Shown piece after piece: positions 1 through 11,007 of a stretch of DNA of 64,000 bases. The notes beneath the pieces are model-generated. The model saw only the letters and a list, made by a program, of their open reading frames with translations, ran no database searches and was not told the DNA's origin. A program made the translations under genes and the position numbers. Within the stretch, counting starts at the first letter, position 1; every line of letters begins with the position of its first letter. Source of the DNA: Calycina herbarum (lineage: Eukaryota; Ascomycota; Leotiomycetes; Helotiales; Pezizellaceae); assembly GCA_001414485.1 (NCBI GenBank), contig LLEY01000063.1, forward strand, positions 186,001 to 250,000, given 5' to 3'.

Positions 1-295
1 CATCTGCCGCGGAGTATGGTCTCTTGATACCTTCATATCTCGGACTTGCCCACCATTTCTCCACATCCTTCAATTGTTGTTCATAGAGGGCGTCTTCTGC
101 CTCCCCAGCCTTTTGTGATTCTGGAAGTAGTTGAAAGGAGTCCGAAGGGAGGGCGGCAGATATTGGATTCTCGAGGGGCTGCAGAGCAGTCATTTTCGAA
201 GGAGATATGGAGAAATGGCGGGGTTGTGATATAGAGTGTGAAGCTCTCGTAGCTGCTATCCGCCTGGGGGCTGTTGCTACAATTCTGCGAAGCAT
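1..295 (-). CDS. mclA: 2-methylisocitrate lyase, mitochondrial (N-terminal part, runs off the window)
   Basis: This is the 5' end of a gene reading out of the left edge; about 98 codons are visible. I chose the ATG at 295 because it opens a continuous frame with a mitochondrial presequence (starts MLRRIVATAPRRIAATRA, then RHFSISPSK: rich in Arg/Ser/Ala, no acidic residues). The inner ATG at 193 would remove it. The mature part contains EDALYEQQLKDVEKWW and SPRYEGIKRPYSAADV, the conserved N-terminal segment of the isocitrate lyase superfamily. The presequence and the divergent 2-methylcitrate synthase next door point to the mitochondrial methylisocitrate lyase, which splits 2-methylisocitrate into succinate and pyruvate, rather than the glyoxysomal isocitrate lyase. 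The catalytic KKCGH-type loop lies outside the window, so the choice between the two paralogues rests on presequence and context. Confidence 0.8.
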   Translation of the reverse strand, partial: MLRRIVATAPRRIAATRASHSISQPRHFSISPSKMTALQPLENPISAALPSDSFQLLPESQKAGEAEDALYEQQLKDVEKWWASPRYEGIKRPYSAAD

Positions 296-832
296 CGTGA
301 AGTGCACCACAAGGTCGTGGAAAAATCAAGGAGGAAAGGAAAAGGAAATAAAGAGCAAAGGCGTATTCTTAATAATTACCTACTGTTTCGTGCTTGGTCA
401 TAGTAGGCAGTGGCACTCCAATGCAAGAGAAATCCGTTATCGGCATTTGGGTAGGTGTTGATTCCAAGGCGAGGATATCTGCGGTTCTGCGGTTGTCGGC
501 TCGACCCCTCGGCATAACTTCTGCCTCCTCTGGCCCTCGCCCTGTGGTTGGTCAGTCGTCTCGCTGAGCCGGACAGGGGTAACAGCTTATCCTCGGTCCA
601 GCTTCCCTGTGCATGGCCTCGTGCAATTGCCCTTCAAAACATCGTGAATGGCCAGCGGACTTTCTACAAATTCTGCACAGGTTCGAGATTCTTCTCTCTA
701 GCTCAACTTGTCAAAATTCCAATTCTCCTACTTTCTTAAACTCGAAGTTCTTCTCCCCAGTCCGCGCTACTTCCTCCGATTAAGCGCCATCCCCAGATTT
801 ACCCCACGATACCCCGCGTTGGCCCATTCACA
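296..832. promoter_or_regulatory. Divergent promoter of the methylcitrate-cycle pair
   Basis: A 537-bp gene-free stretch separates the two start codons (295 minus, 833 plus). It holds two CCTCGG hexamers, at 507-512 and 591-596. This hexamer is the known core site of the fungal fatty-acid regulators FarA/FarB (CTF1 in Fusarium). Two copies in 537 bp is more than the roughly 0.26 expected by chance, but the site is short and function is inferred. The pyrimidine-rich stretch just before 833 (about 665-790) is typical of a fungal core promoter and 5' UTR. Confidence 0.5.
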
Positions 833-2416
833 ATGGCAATGAATGCCAGATCTGCCTCCCAGGCAATTCGAGCTCTGCGGGTAAAAACGTTCTATATGCC
901 TTGAAACTTCTACAGTGGCTAATTGTTTCCACAGCCAGCCGTCGTCCGTCCTACAATTATCCCTGCCTGTCGAAACTATGCGACCTCCTCCGAACCAGAC
1001 CTCAAGACAACCTTCAAGGAAGCGATTCCTGCGAAACGGGAATTGTTGAAGAAGGTGAAAGGATTGGGTGACAAGGTTATTGGCGAAGTGAAGATTGAGA
1101 ACACAATTGGTGGAATGAGGTATGAATTGGCAAACACAAGGTTTCCGCAAAGCAGGAGCTTACAAAATATAGAGGTTTAAAAGCTATGGTATGGGAAGGT
1201 TCAGTCCTTGATGCCAACGAGGGAATCAGATTCCATGGCCGTACGATTAAGGAATGTCAAAAAGAGCTACCAAAGGGCACTTCTGGAACAGAAATGCTCC
1301 CCGAAGCTATGTTCTGGCTTCTCTTGACAGGACAAGTCCCATCTACAAACCAAGTCAGACAATTCTCTCGTGAGCTTGCTGGACAATCCGAGCTCCCAGA
1401 ATTCGTCAACAAGATGCTCGACGCATTTCCAAAAGACCTTCACCCAATGACACAATTTGCAATTGCTGTTTCGGCTCTCTCGCATACCTCCAAGTTCGCT
1501 GAAGCATATGCAAAAGGTGTCAACAAGGCGGATTACTGGGAGCCAACTTTTGATGACAGCATCTCCCTTCTTGCAAAACTCCCAACAATCGCTGCCAAAA
1601 TCTACCAAAACTCATACCGTGGTGGTGGAGCTCTCCCAGCAAAAGTTGATTTGAGCCAAGATTGGTCGTACAACTTCGCAGCCATGCTCGGAAAAGGCGG
1701 GAAAGAACATGAAAACTTTCAAGATCTGCTAAGATTGTACCTCGCCCTACACGGAGATCATGAGGGTGGTAATGTCTCAGCTCACGCAACACACTTAGTA
1801 GGCAGTGCACTGAGTGACCCATTTTTGAGTTACAGTGCCGGCCTTCAAGGTCTCGCAGGTCCACTTCACGGGTAAGTACATCCATTCCATATCACCTACC
1901 TAGCTAACCGAAACTGCCAGTCTCGCAGCTCAAGAAGTCCTACGATGGATCTTGCAAATGCAAGAACACGTCGGAACCAGCTTCTCCGACAAAGATGTCT
2001 CAGACTACCTCTGGACAACCCTCAAATCTGGCCGCGTCGTCCCAGGCTACGGCCACGCTGTCCTTCGTAAACCAGATCCCCGCTTCGAAGCCCTCATGGA
2101 CTACGCATCCTCTCGCCCAGAGATAGCAAAAGATCCCGTCTTCCAACTCGTAAAGAAGAACTCTGAAATCGCACCCGAAGTCCTCAAAGAGCATGGAAAA
2201 ACAAAGAATCCATATCCTAATGTTGATTCCAGCTCTGGGGTTCTCTTCCATCATTATGGATTCCATGAGACTCTTTACTACACCGCTACTTTTGGTGTTA
2301 GTCGAGGTTTGGGACCTTTGGCACAGTTGATTTGGGATCGTGCGTTGGGGTTACCTATTGAGAGGCCTAAGAGTATTAATCTTGAGGGGTTGGTGAAGCT
2401 TGCTGAGAGCTCTTAA
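833..2416 (+). CDS. mcsA: 2-methylcitrate synthase, mitochondrial
   Basis: It condenses propionyl-CoA (and acetyl-CoA) with oxaloacetate, the first step of the methylcitrate cycle. Four exons, 833-880, 935-1119, 1173-1871 and 1921-2416, give exactly 476 codons (475 aa) with GT-AG introns. The N-terminus [15 protein letters not shown] plus an RNYATSS cleavage-like motif is a mitochondrial presequence. Citrate synthase family catalytic residues are present: His in GLAGPLHG (across the third intron), His in [12 protein letters not shown] and Asp in [11 protein letters not shown]. Segments such as [15 protein letters not shown] and [16 protein letters not shown] match my memory of fungal 2-methylcitrate synthases better than ordinary citrate synthase, which reads HSGVLLQYYG at that place. 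The divergent methylisocitrate lyase supports this. A plain citrate synthase is the alternative. Confidence 0.87.
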
Positions 2417-2636
2417 AATGTGCTGAGATGTATATATGATTATCAAGAGACCAAGAAACCAAGAGGCGATATTTGAGGAGTTAATCAGTGGAGTCCCTAT
2501 CTTTTTGAATAGATGAAAATTTTAGTTAGTCACGAAATGAAAACCTTCTTTAGAAGCACTCCTCACTGCTCAACTTTTAGCTGACTTAAATTCTTGGTGA
2601 TGTTTCTTATAATCTCATTTGAAAGACGGTTATGTT

Positions 2637-2740
2637 AGTCGGCTTACTTGCGATACTTCTCGTCTTCTTTTGCCCCCAAAAGGAGAGCTGGCTTACTCGC
2701 CAGCTTACTCATGGCTTACTCGCAGCTTATTCGCAACGTT
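2637..2740. repeat. Degenerate GAGTAAGCTG minisatellite, block 1
   Basis: Several imperfect copies of GGCTTACTCGC/CAGCTTACTC occur between 2637 and 2740; read on the minus strand they are GCGAGTAAGCTG units. The same unit recurs at 38455-39000 and 39950-40145. The whole 2417-3010 stretch holds no gene that I can recognise. The phrase GCACCCAAC occurs twice, near 2747 and 2850. Confidence 0.55.
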
Positions 2741-3010
2741 TTTTTGGCACCCAACCAAAATAAAGGTTAGCCTACTCAATATTTGTTTAGCTTAATTAGG
2801 CCCATCAAGGTAGGTAGGCCATTCAATAATTAGTCCCACTTTATTGAGCACCCAACAGGCAAAGTTACTTATACTCAAAAATACACCTGGAAATAGTCTA
2901 CTCATAGTTACGGCTACCTGCTTGGCTAGGCGGATGTTTGCAAGGGTGCTAGCTCGGGGGGGGGGGGTTCAAATCGCAGGGCCAACTAACTACTCAGGAC
3001 TTCACAACAG

Positions 3011-3453
3011 TGGGTGTCACTACTCCATGCCCACCCGAAAACACACCAAAAGCTATTATTTGCCGACACTCCTTTCCTAGCTCGCCCTCTTTGCGGCTTC
3101 ATCACGCAGCAAATATATAGCATACTATATCTTAATAATGACTATATATGTAGAACGTTGCAAGTAGAACACTTTTCTAACTATACTTTTAGTTATAAAT
3201 CCTAAGCTAAGTATACAATTTTGATGACTAATATTTTACTAACAAATCCCCTAAGAGATTTATTGAACACTTACTATAAGTCACCCTATTACATAAAAAA
3301 GATAAGCAACCTCGAGTATCTAGTTACTTAAAGCACTACTCTTAGTTTTAAATAAATTAATAGAAGCGTTTCTTTATAATTAGTAGGAGAAGTCGCTGGT
3401 TTTGGGTGTGTTTTCAGTGATTTTGGCCCGCGCGCACGGAGTAGTGACACCCA
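3011..3453. mobile_element. Small MITE-like element with 16-bp terminal inverted repeats
   Basis: TGGGTGTCACTACTCC at 3011-3026 is repeated as its exact reverse complement at 3438-3453. A second inverted match lies inside the ends: GAAAACACACC at 3037-3047 against its complement near 3405-3415. The 443-bp interior is AT-rich and has no coding potential. No clear target-site duplication is visible, so the true ends may lie a few bases outward. A non-autonomous DNA transposon is the likely reading. Confidence 0.5.
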
Positions 3454-3995
3454 AGATCTTTTTTGCACACTGTTTTTTTTGGGGGATTTTTTTAAGGACT
3501 TAGTCGCGGCGGAAGATAATATTTTTGACTCGCTTATTTATGGGGCCTCTTCACTGCCAGCGTTGGTTACAGGGGGGGGGGGTAATAGGCGAGCCACTGT
3601 TAGCGTTAGATACAGAAGACATTCACCCTTTTCTATTACTACCTTCAAGCCCAAACATAAAGAAAAACAGCAAACCCACCTCTGTCAACAAACTCAGGTT
3701 ACCTAGGATACAACATGCGATATGCAACAAAAAAAGGAGTTGCATAAAGATCGCTCGAGTGAATACAACAAAGACAAGTTTCTCAGGAACACACTCAGAT
3801 ACACCCCATAGGAAAAATGCAGCAACATATCGAACGAGAATCATGAAAATATCATATTGCCGGTTCCTTCCACCCCTCTCCTACATTAAGCAATTTAGCA
3901 ACACCTAGCAAAAAACTTCGCCCAGCTCAAACCCTCGATTCGATCTTACCTCCACCAAAATTTCCCAAAATCCACCTCCTTTTCAACCCCACACC
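3454..3995. other. Gene-free interval
   Basis: This stretch contains homopolymer runs (T8-G5 near 3473-3485, G10 near 3571-3580) and no open frame with recognisable protein features. It lies downstream of the WSC-domain gene and probably includes its 3' UTR. Confidence 0.5.
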
Positions 3996-6900
3996 TCAAA
4001 TCCCAGTAGTACTAACAACAACAGTCTTCGTCCACTCGGCCCCCTCCCCACCAAAAACCCTCGTAGCAGCCCAAAGATTATACATATTCCCCCCACCACA
4101 CTTCTCCCCCTTTCCATCATCACCCTTGCAGACAAACCCGCAAGCCTTACTCCCAAGCAAACTAGTAGGCACCGGTGAAGGAATAGCAGTATGCGCATAA
4201 CATTCCCTCCCATATTCCAAACCAACGTACGCATAGGTCGTAGCAGGTACAGCAGAAAGACGTTCGAGCGCCGATGAGATACAGAGAGAAGGCGTCATGC
4301 TATCGTTGCTGAAAAGTTTGGGCATATTGTGGCCTGTGAAGGGTCCGTTTGCTGGGTCGGAGAAACAGCCTACGGGAGTGAAACCGAGGATTTGTGAGGT
4401 AGTGGTTGGTGTGTTTGTGGGTGCTAGGGGAACGGTTGTGAAAGAGTTCGATGTAGTGATAATATTTGAGGATGCAGAAGTTGTTGTGGAACTGATTGTT
4501 GATGGAGTGACAGCCGTTTTCGATGGAATGCTCGAACTTGAAGTAATCAACGACGATAGTACGTTTGACGAACTCAATCCAGATCCCTGATTGCCATTGC
4601 GGTACAAAGATAGCCTCGAAAAGCCACCACACTGAAAGCACATTAGCATATCAAAACCGCTTGTCTGAGCAGTCAGATAGGACATACAATTTCAGAGTGG
4701 TTGCCTTTACACGGCAAGGAGCAACTACTCTCCAGAGCCGGGACGCTGCCCTCATTAAGTGACCCACAATAACCTGCGTGGAGTCAGTAAACACTCCACA
4801 GCCAGTACGGGGAAACTTACACTCCCTACCATATTCCAACCCAAACAAGACATATCCCTGACAAAATGCCAAGCAGTTTTCTATAGTCATTTGGTCGTTG
4901 GCTTGACTTTTGCCGCTTAACGCCCTGCCTTTGGTAGCTTCCGTGTAACATCCAGCATATTTGTATGCTCCGTTGCTTGCTCCGCTCGAAGGGGCAGCTG
5001 AAGTAGACGTAGAACTTGAAGATATGACAGTCAAGGAGATACTGGATATCGGGTTTGAGCTTGTCGTGATAGCTTGCTGGCTGCTAGATGTGCCACTAGA
5101 TTTTGAGGTTGACAAAGTAGTCGAAACCAGACTCGGAGACAATCCTGATGATGAAGTCGTTGTGCCTTGAACAGTTTGTGAAACCGAAACCGATGTTGGA
5201 GAAGCCGTGACAGAGTCAGATGATGTAGTCGATATTCCCTTACTAGCTTGCGATATCACCAGTGAGCTAGAAGAAGGACTGACAGATCCGACGGGTATAG
5301 AATCTGAGCCCGGGATGTACTTCATATGATCATAGTAAATAGAAGCATATGACCCGGCACCACCACAAGCTTGTGCCGTATTTCCCGGACAGCTAAAAGA
5401 ACATTCCTTTGCAGATTCAAGAGAGCTTTCTCAGTTAGCACGGCTGTATGGAATCTATCGGTGATACGTACTATCTGAGAGCAGAGGGAGGTTTGTTTCC
5501 ACACTGTTTCCCTGTTAGACAACTCTCTCACGTGGACGGAAAATACACACCCAACACTCGGTATCTGCAAGAAATTAGCTTCGTTCCTTCTCAATTCTGG
5601 GGCAGGACGCACGATATTCAGTTCCTGCAAACATATAACCAGCCTTGAAGCATGTCGTCTGACATTGCCCGTTCTCGTTATTGGGTGAACTGAACTGCTT
5701 CTGTAATTGCCTTCCATTTCCATCATTGTAGCATCCTAAATATAAGTACTGGGCAGACCCATTCTGCAACAATGGTCCAGTCTGGTTTGTGACAATATTC
5801 GCAGATATAAGAACATCGTGAACTCCGAAATTTAGATCACTACCACTTATTAGTTGAGAGTCCACTAGTTCTTATATGTGTTTCTAGCGGTCCGTAAAAA
5901 TTTTGAAGAATCGCCGATTATCCCAAACTACTTCGCATAATATGTGATATTGTGCGAGTAGGTCTCGAATAATCAGGATTTACGCTTTGTTGTTATTCGA
6001 AATTGTTCGTACGATAAAATACACAAATTCAAAACATCTCGTGGGGAAAGGACTTACTCAGTATTTAATATCCACACATCAGACACCTGGTGATCAAGGC
6101 GATTGACCCCAAGAGGAGCGGCAGAAATGGATACCTGCCCTAGAGCGCATGAATTGACATCGATAGATTGAGCTTCGTGTAAATCAACGGCCGAATTTGG
6201 AGCGAACAGTTCCGTATCGATGGGGGGTTTGCTTTTGGTGATGTGTAAAGCCGACCCACCAGAATTACAGATTCTGATTTGCCGGGATTGAGTGGTACCA
6301 GCATGAACATTCCCAAAATTTATGACAACAGGGTTCGAATAATCCCATCCGCCTTCCACAGTCGAGACAGAAATATTAGCAACAGGGGCCGTTGAGGCCG
6401 ACCCGGTTAACAAAATGTACTCGGCTCCACCCGTGCTCCAGATTTGTAAAAAGGTGCTGTAGACTCCTGTTTGAGTTGCAAGGAACTTGAGTGGGATGGT
6501 CAAGGATTGATCAGTGGTAAGCGTTTGGCCGACTTGTGGAAGGCTCGTTGAGCTAAATCCACTTCCCAGATTCCCATTCGTGATATTTGTGTACTTCACG
6601 GGCCCATCCCCTGGGTCGACACTCTTCGTCCACGCAAAGCCCAGGAATGTCAAAGTCTGGGTCCCAACATTGGAAATAATCACAGCAGCCGACGATCCTG
6701 TCTTCGCGCCATCAGATCCAATGACAATCCCTCCAAAATCTATTTCGGGAGGTGCGACTGTGAGATATGCCGATTTCGATACGGTTGTGCCACTAAGTGA
6801 GATTGGAAGGATTGTACTGTACTTTGGTACGGCATTTGTGGTGAAAATGTTAAGACTTGTACTGACAACTCCGGGAAGTATTTTGCCAAAGGAAGCATTT

Positions 6901-9543
6901 TGAGCGTCATTTATAGAAGCTTGTGTGAGATTCCAAGTTACTGGAAAAGAAAATTGTGCCCCTTGGATCAATGGACCTTTTGGGAGAGTACTGTTCGAGC
7001 ATTGCCAAGTTTTATCTCCTGTTGAGCAGCCATTGATTGAAGTAATTCCTATTAGAGCTGTGCAGTTGATAGTCTTCGTGTTTGTACTCCCGATTGGAGT
7101 ATTGCCAAAGTCAACAGGCGACGAGCATTTGAGCGGAAGTGCGACTGGTGATCCGAGACAAATGACATTGCCACTACTATCGGAAACGTAAAGTCGACCT
7201 ATTAAATCAGCCTTTTGTGCTTGAAAGTCCTCAAGGATTTCATACCATCACCAAAGGCGGGTCGTAGAAACTTGTTGAGACCCCCAGTGGGTGGAATGGG
7301 GATTTGAGTGAGTACACCATTCACGGGTACTGCATTGAAGGCCCGAACGCCGGCATTTGGATCTGCAACCCAAAGTATTCCCGTCCCTGGCTTGTTGTTG
7401 TTTGAAGTGATTGTTGGGGTACCTTGGAATGATGAGTTATAAATTCGAGGAGGAAACAGAGGAGAACATTACCAATCCCGACACGTCCGGCACCATTCGT
7501 TGCTGTTTGACCGACGAGAGTAAATAGAGGTGCTCCTTGAGAATCGTGGCCAAACTTATAACACACAGTCGGATATCCTAGAAACTTAGTTATTTGTCAA
7601 TCCATCATGGGAGTAGGCAATGCCTCACCCACTGGAGTAAAGCTACTTATGGTTAGTCGCGCAGTTTGAAAGCATACCTAGAGGGTAATACCTACTAAAT
7701 ATAGCCCCCGTCAAGTGGGTATGATCCAGCTCCTGCAAAGATTGATCCCTGTGTGACGATTGTTTGGATGATATTATCAGTTCCTAAACAGTCAAATTTA
7801 GTTATGCCTCGGAAGTAAGAAGTTCGGTCCCTTCTTGATCATTGTGCGACATGTTCTAGGACATTCGTGGTCATTAATCGAGAGGGTTTAGGAGAATTGC
7901 GAAATTAAGTTTCTGATTCTCCTAAACTATCTCGAATAATTACTTCGAATGTCTCACACAATCCAAAGAAAGGCAAGTGTACGCGGGGCAAGGACTTTAA
8001 CTTACCTCCCGGTCCTTGTTTAAACCCCCCGAGGTTGTTGGCATTCATTATGCTGGCCAAAGTCAGCTAGCACAAGCTACGAGGTTAGTAATACTTACTA
8101 CGCCTTGCCATTCTTCCCCATTACTAACCCGATTCTGGAGACCCCAGCCCCTTTGAAAACATCTGGGTCGAGAAGAGTAACGCCACTAGATCCAAGATCT
8201 CTGTCGCCAGCGTCCATCGTAACGTATTCATATGGTTCAAAATAATCGGAAAGAGATAGCTTTCCGGAATCAGAAATAGTGAAGCTGGCCACAACTTCAT
8301 CCAAAGTTGACAACGGCGTTCGTCCAGATGCTGGAACATCCCCATTTGCATGCCCTTCGCCATTGCTATTTCTCATCAGTTATTTATAGACGATTGGGTA
8401 TTTTGAGGCCGTACCCGGTGACAAGAAAAAATCTATTCCCATCTGTAGCAAATCCCTGACCTGCTTGCCAAATTCCGGCTTTCCCACCTTGTTGGATGGT
8501 AATATCCGAAACAACTGATGGTGCCCCAGGACTAGACTCCATGGCGTAAAGCGAGGTGACTCCTGGACTCGAGTTAGAATAAATAGAAGCAATAAACTCT
8601 GATAAGATGACAAACCGATTCCTGGGCTTTTACTAACAGCTACCAGCATTCCTGTATAGTTGAAAAGGTCGCAATGGCCACCGAAACCACCAATCACAAC
8701 ATTTCCAATCATGGTTACAGACGTTCGTTGCAATACAGTGCCGCCAATGAAATATCTACAAGAAGATTAGTTATTGGATTCAAAGCTGGTTCTAAACCAC
8801 CCACCGTGCGCGATCATTATCTGCCGAACTCCCATCAACAAGAACGGGGAACCCGGGTCTGTCTTTCAAAGTTTGAACATCCACGGCAAAGAATTTGTAG
8901 ATACCTAGATACTGGTCAGCAAACAAATCTGCCAGTTGTGTATTTAGACTAACCATTCGCGACGCCACCGTTGGATGCTCCATTCTTGTAACCTTTAGAA
9001 AAGAAGTATGCTGTATTGGTGCTGGGATCAATGATTGGCGTACCCTGCGAAAATCAGTAAGAAACCCCCCGTCAAAGAAGGGTATGAGACATACAATGAC
9101 ACCAATGTAATCAGGAATATCGGTGCATCCGATATCACTCTGAAGAAAGGGCTGTTGAAGAATTCGAGAGTTCAACAAAGTCCCAGTTACTGCGTCAAGG
9201 GTTCGAAGAATGTTCATTGAAGATGCGATGAACACCATTTGAGAAGCACCAGAAGGCGTGTATAATAATGGCTTTGCGTACCTAGGGTTCAGGAGTGACT
9301 TAGGAGTGATTCAAGAGAAAAAAAGTGGGAGAACGGTGTCCCCATTACCTACCACTTCTCCTTAGGACCATAAGCGTTCTTCCAAAGAATCCCAAAGCTG
9401 GAGGAACCAACAATTGATGGGTCCATATTGTGATTGCTAAGGTAGGAAGATTGTGCGGGGTCGGCATCTTGAATTTCGTCTGTTGGTGCAAGGGAATGAA
9501 TGACGGCAGCGATGAACGCCAGAAGAAAGAGGAGTGATCGCAT
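3996..9543 (-). CDS. Secreted multidomain protein: PQQ-like propeller, Hydin-like domains, three WSC domains
   Basis: One large secreted protein is read on the minus strand. It starts at 9543 with a signal peptide (MRSLLFLLAFIAAVIHSLA). Exons I could phase: 9543-9353, 9281-9095, 9045-8954, 8904-8805, 8755-8616, 8562-8415, 8365-8099, 8052-8006, 7783-7696, 7642-7629 (a 14-nt microexon), 7577-7473, 7422-7246, 7198-6058, then 5839 onward. The first third has PQQ/propeller-like repeats (GTPIIDPSTNTAYFF, GILWVADPNAGVRAF). Next come immunoglobulin-like 'choice-of-anchor D'/Hydin segments (EIDFGGIVIGSDG). Finally there are three WSC modules: YLGCYNDGNG...TEYR, YAGCYTEATKG...GLEYGRECYCG and VGCFSDPANG...GLEYGRECY, separated by long Ser/Thr-rich linkers. 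WSC modules bind glycans, so a cell-wall role is likely. The splice pattern through the first WSC module (about 5500-5600) is unresolved. There is no obvious C-terminal membrane anchor. Confidence 0.78.
5916..5974. repeat. Imperfect hairpin inside an intron of the WSC gene
   Basis: Arms of about 28 nt (5916-5943 and 5947-5974) are imperfectly complementary around a tiny loop, inside the 218-nt intron 5840-6057. One arm carries ATTATTCGAGA (minus strand), also found in the hairpin of the intron at 7785-8005. Confidence 0.5.
7861..7952. repeat. Long hairpin inside an intron of the WSC gene
   Basis: The arms 7861-7897 and 7916-7952 are reverse complements at 31 of 37 positions around an 18-nt loop; the innermost 12 bp pair perfectly. 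It lies inside the 221-nt intron 7785-8005, about three times the length of the other introns in this gene. It looks like a MITE-type insertion trapped in an intron. Confidence 0.6.
9282..9352 (-). repeat. Introner-like intron, copy A (first intron of the WSC gene)
   Basis: This complete 71-nt GT-AG intron (donor GTAGGT, acceptor CCCTAG) interrupts a Trp codon. The same 71-nt block, with 6 transitions and no gaps, occurs on the plus strand at 18085-18155 in an unrelated gene. Similarity stops at the intron borders on both sides. Confidence 0.75.
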
Positions 9544-11007
9544 ATTGAAAAGCGATGAAAGATGGCTGTCCTCAACTCCGCCCCCGAGGGATTGAAAATG
9601 AAAAACGAGAGACTTGGTTGTGGGAGCCTGGAGGGTAGCCTGGAATGAATGGAAAATTTCACTAAACTTTGTGAATTTAGAGGGAAGGTACGATATGTAG
9701 TGTAAACGGGAAGGCGTGCCCAACGAACATGCATTGGGCCGATTTCTGCTAATTTCTTCACGACAGAATCAATTGCATCACACAGAGGTACAAGAAATCG
9801 TAATACAATAACAAAATCAGGTCCAGATACGCGATAGTGAAACGTAATCGCCACTCGACGACGATTAGACGGACAGAAGAAACGGTGGAGGAACATATTC
9901 AAGAGCAAATCCCTCAAGCTTTCAAGTTATCGAAAAATCCTCCGTAGTGCAATTCCCTTAGAGTATAACAATTAATAGAATAATTTGGGCATGCATCCTA
10001 GGTCCCCTTAGTGACGGCTTCGGTACCTCTCTGCCGGCAGCAGAGCACAACGTTGCGGAGGTCTAAATGACAAGAGATCACGAACCTCGAAGATGTGTGC
10101 TACCCGACAGTTTCCAAGATACCCATCTACGTCATCTGAAACTGGTGAAATGTGATGCATCAATATGTACCTGAATCTACTCGATGAAAATTCAGTCCGA
10201 GGGGGCCTGGATACATCAATGAAAATTTAGCAGAGGGAAAGAGAAAGTAGCCATGAGGGAAAGAGCGGCCTTCAGCCAGAGACTCGGAAGTTACTTGAAC
10301 TTCTGTCTGGGATTCTCATAGGCGTACCTACCTACCTCTAGGTAAGGTAACAAAGCTGCCACGGTGGAGGTAGGAGCTCCTCAGCTACCCCTCGCTCTTT
10401 CCTTGTATTCAAAAGCCACAATGGAAAAGGGCCCTACCTAGGCTAAAATTTCTGAATTTCTCCAAGAATAAGAGACTTGGAAAACTCACCACTCGCACTG
10501 CATTTGCATTCAATGCTCGGTTTACAAAAGTCGTCCCAGAGGCGCCTTGATAGGGTGTCACCGAACAGCAAGCGCAACGAATGCACAAGTCGTACGTACG
10601 GTATAACACTATATTCCGAGTAAATACTTGTCATCATATAAACAAACCCCTTTTGTCCGTTATATGGGGTCGATGTCAATCACCATATCCTTGCTGTGAA
10701 AGGCAACTCAATCGTCCCTCATTGAAGTCAAACCGGAGAATCGGTTCTTGTAACTGGGATGAGAAGATGCTCGCTCTGTACACGAAGCACCTAGGTCTTG
10801 ATCGAGCGGCATTGGGGAGCTTTTATGGAGGCTTGAAATTGGGGAAAAAAGGGAGGTTGGGTTTCGCGAGCCAAATACCCCTTTGGGACTAGTCGGTTTT
10901 CGACGCCACAATTGCATGAATTGCTAAGCAGATGGATGCCCATCTTATGCCGCTCTTCATCCATTTCCAACACTCAACAACCGTCTAGTACCATTTCTCT
11001 TTGAACA
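9544..11007. other. Gene-free interval between divergent WSC and bZIP genes
   Basis: No protein-like frame is recognised. It holds TACCTACCTACCTCTAGGTA-type short repeats near 10325-10345. It must contain the promoters of both flanking genes. Small open frames here lack codon bias, domains or splice context. Confidence 0.5.

Noticed and set aside
833..2416. Primary TCA-cycle citrate synthase
   Set aside because: Sequence details near the C-terminus and the divergent methylisocitrate lyase fit 2-methylcitrate synthase better; kept only as an alternative.
2920..2995. tRNA- or SINE-like sequence with a GGTTCAAATC B-box phrase
   Set aside because: No matching A box at proper spacing, no cloverleaf, and a G12 run in the middle; likely coincidence.
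4297..4590. Plus-strand open frame antisense to the WSC gene
   Set aside because: A shadow of the Ser/Thr-rich minus-strand coding sequence.
9345..9917. 190-codon minus-strand frame overlapping the start of the WSC gene
   Set aside because: It is in another frame from the signal-peptide exon and shows no protein features.
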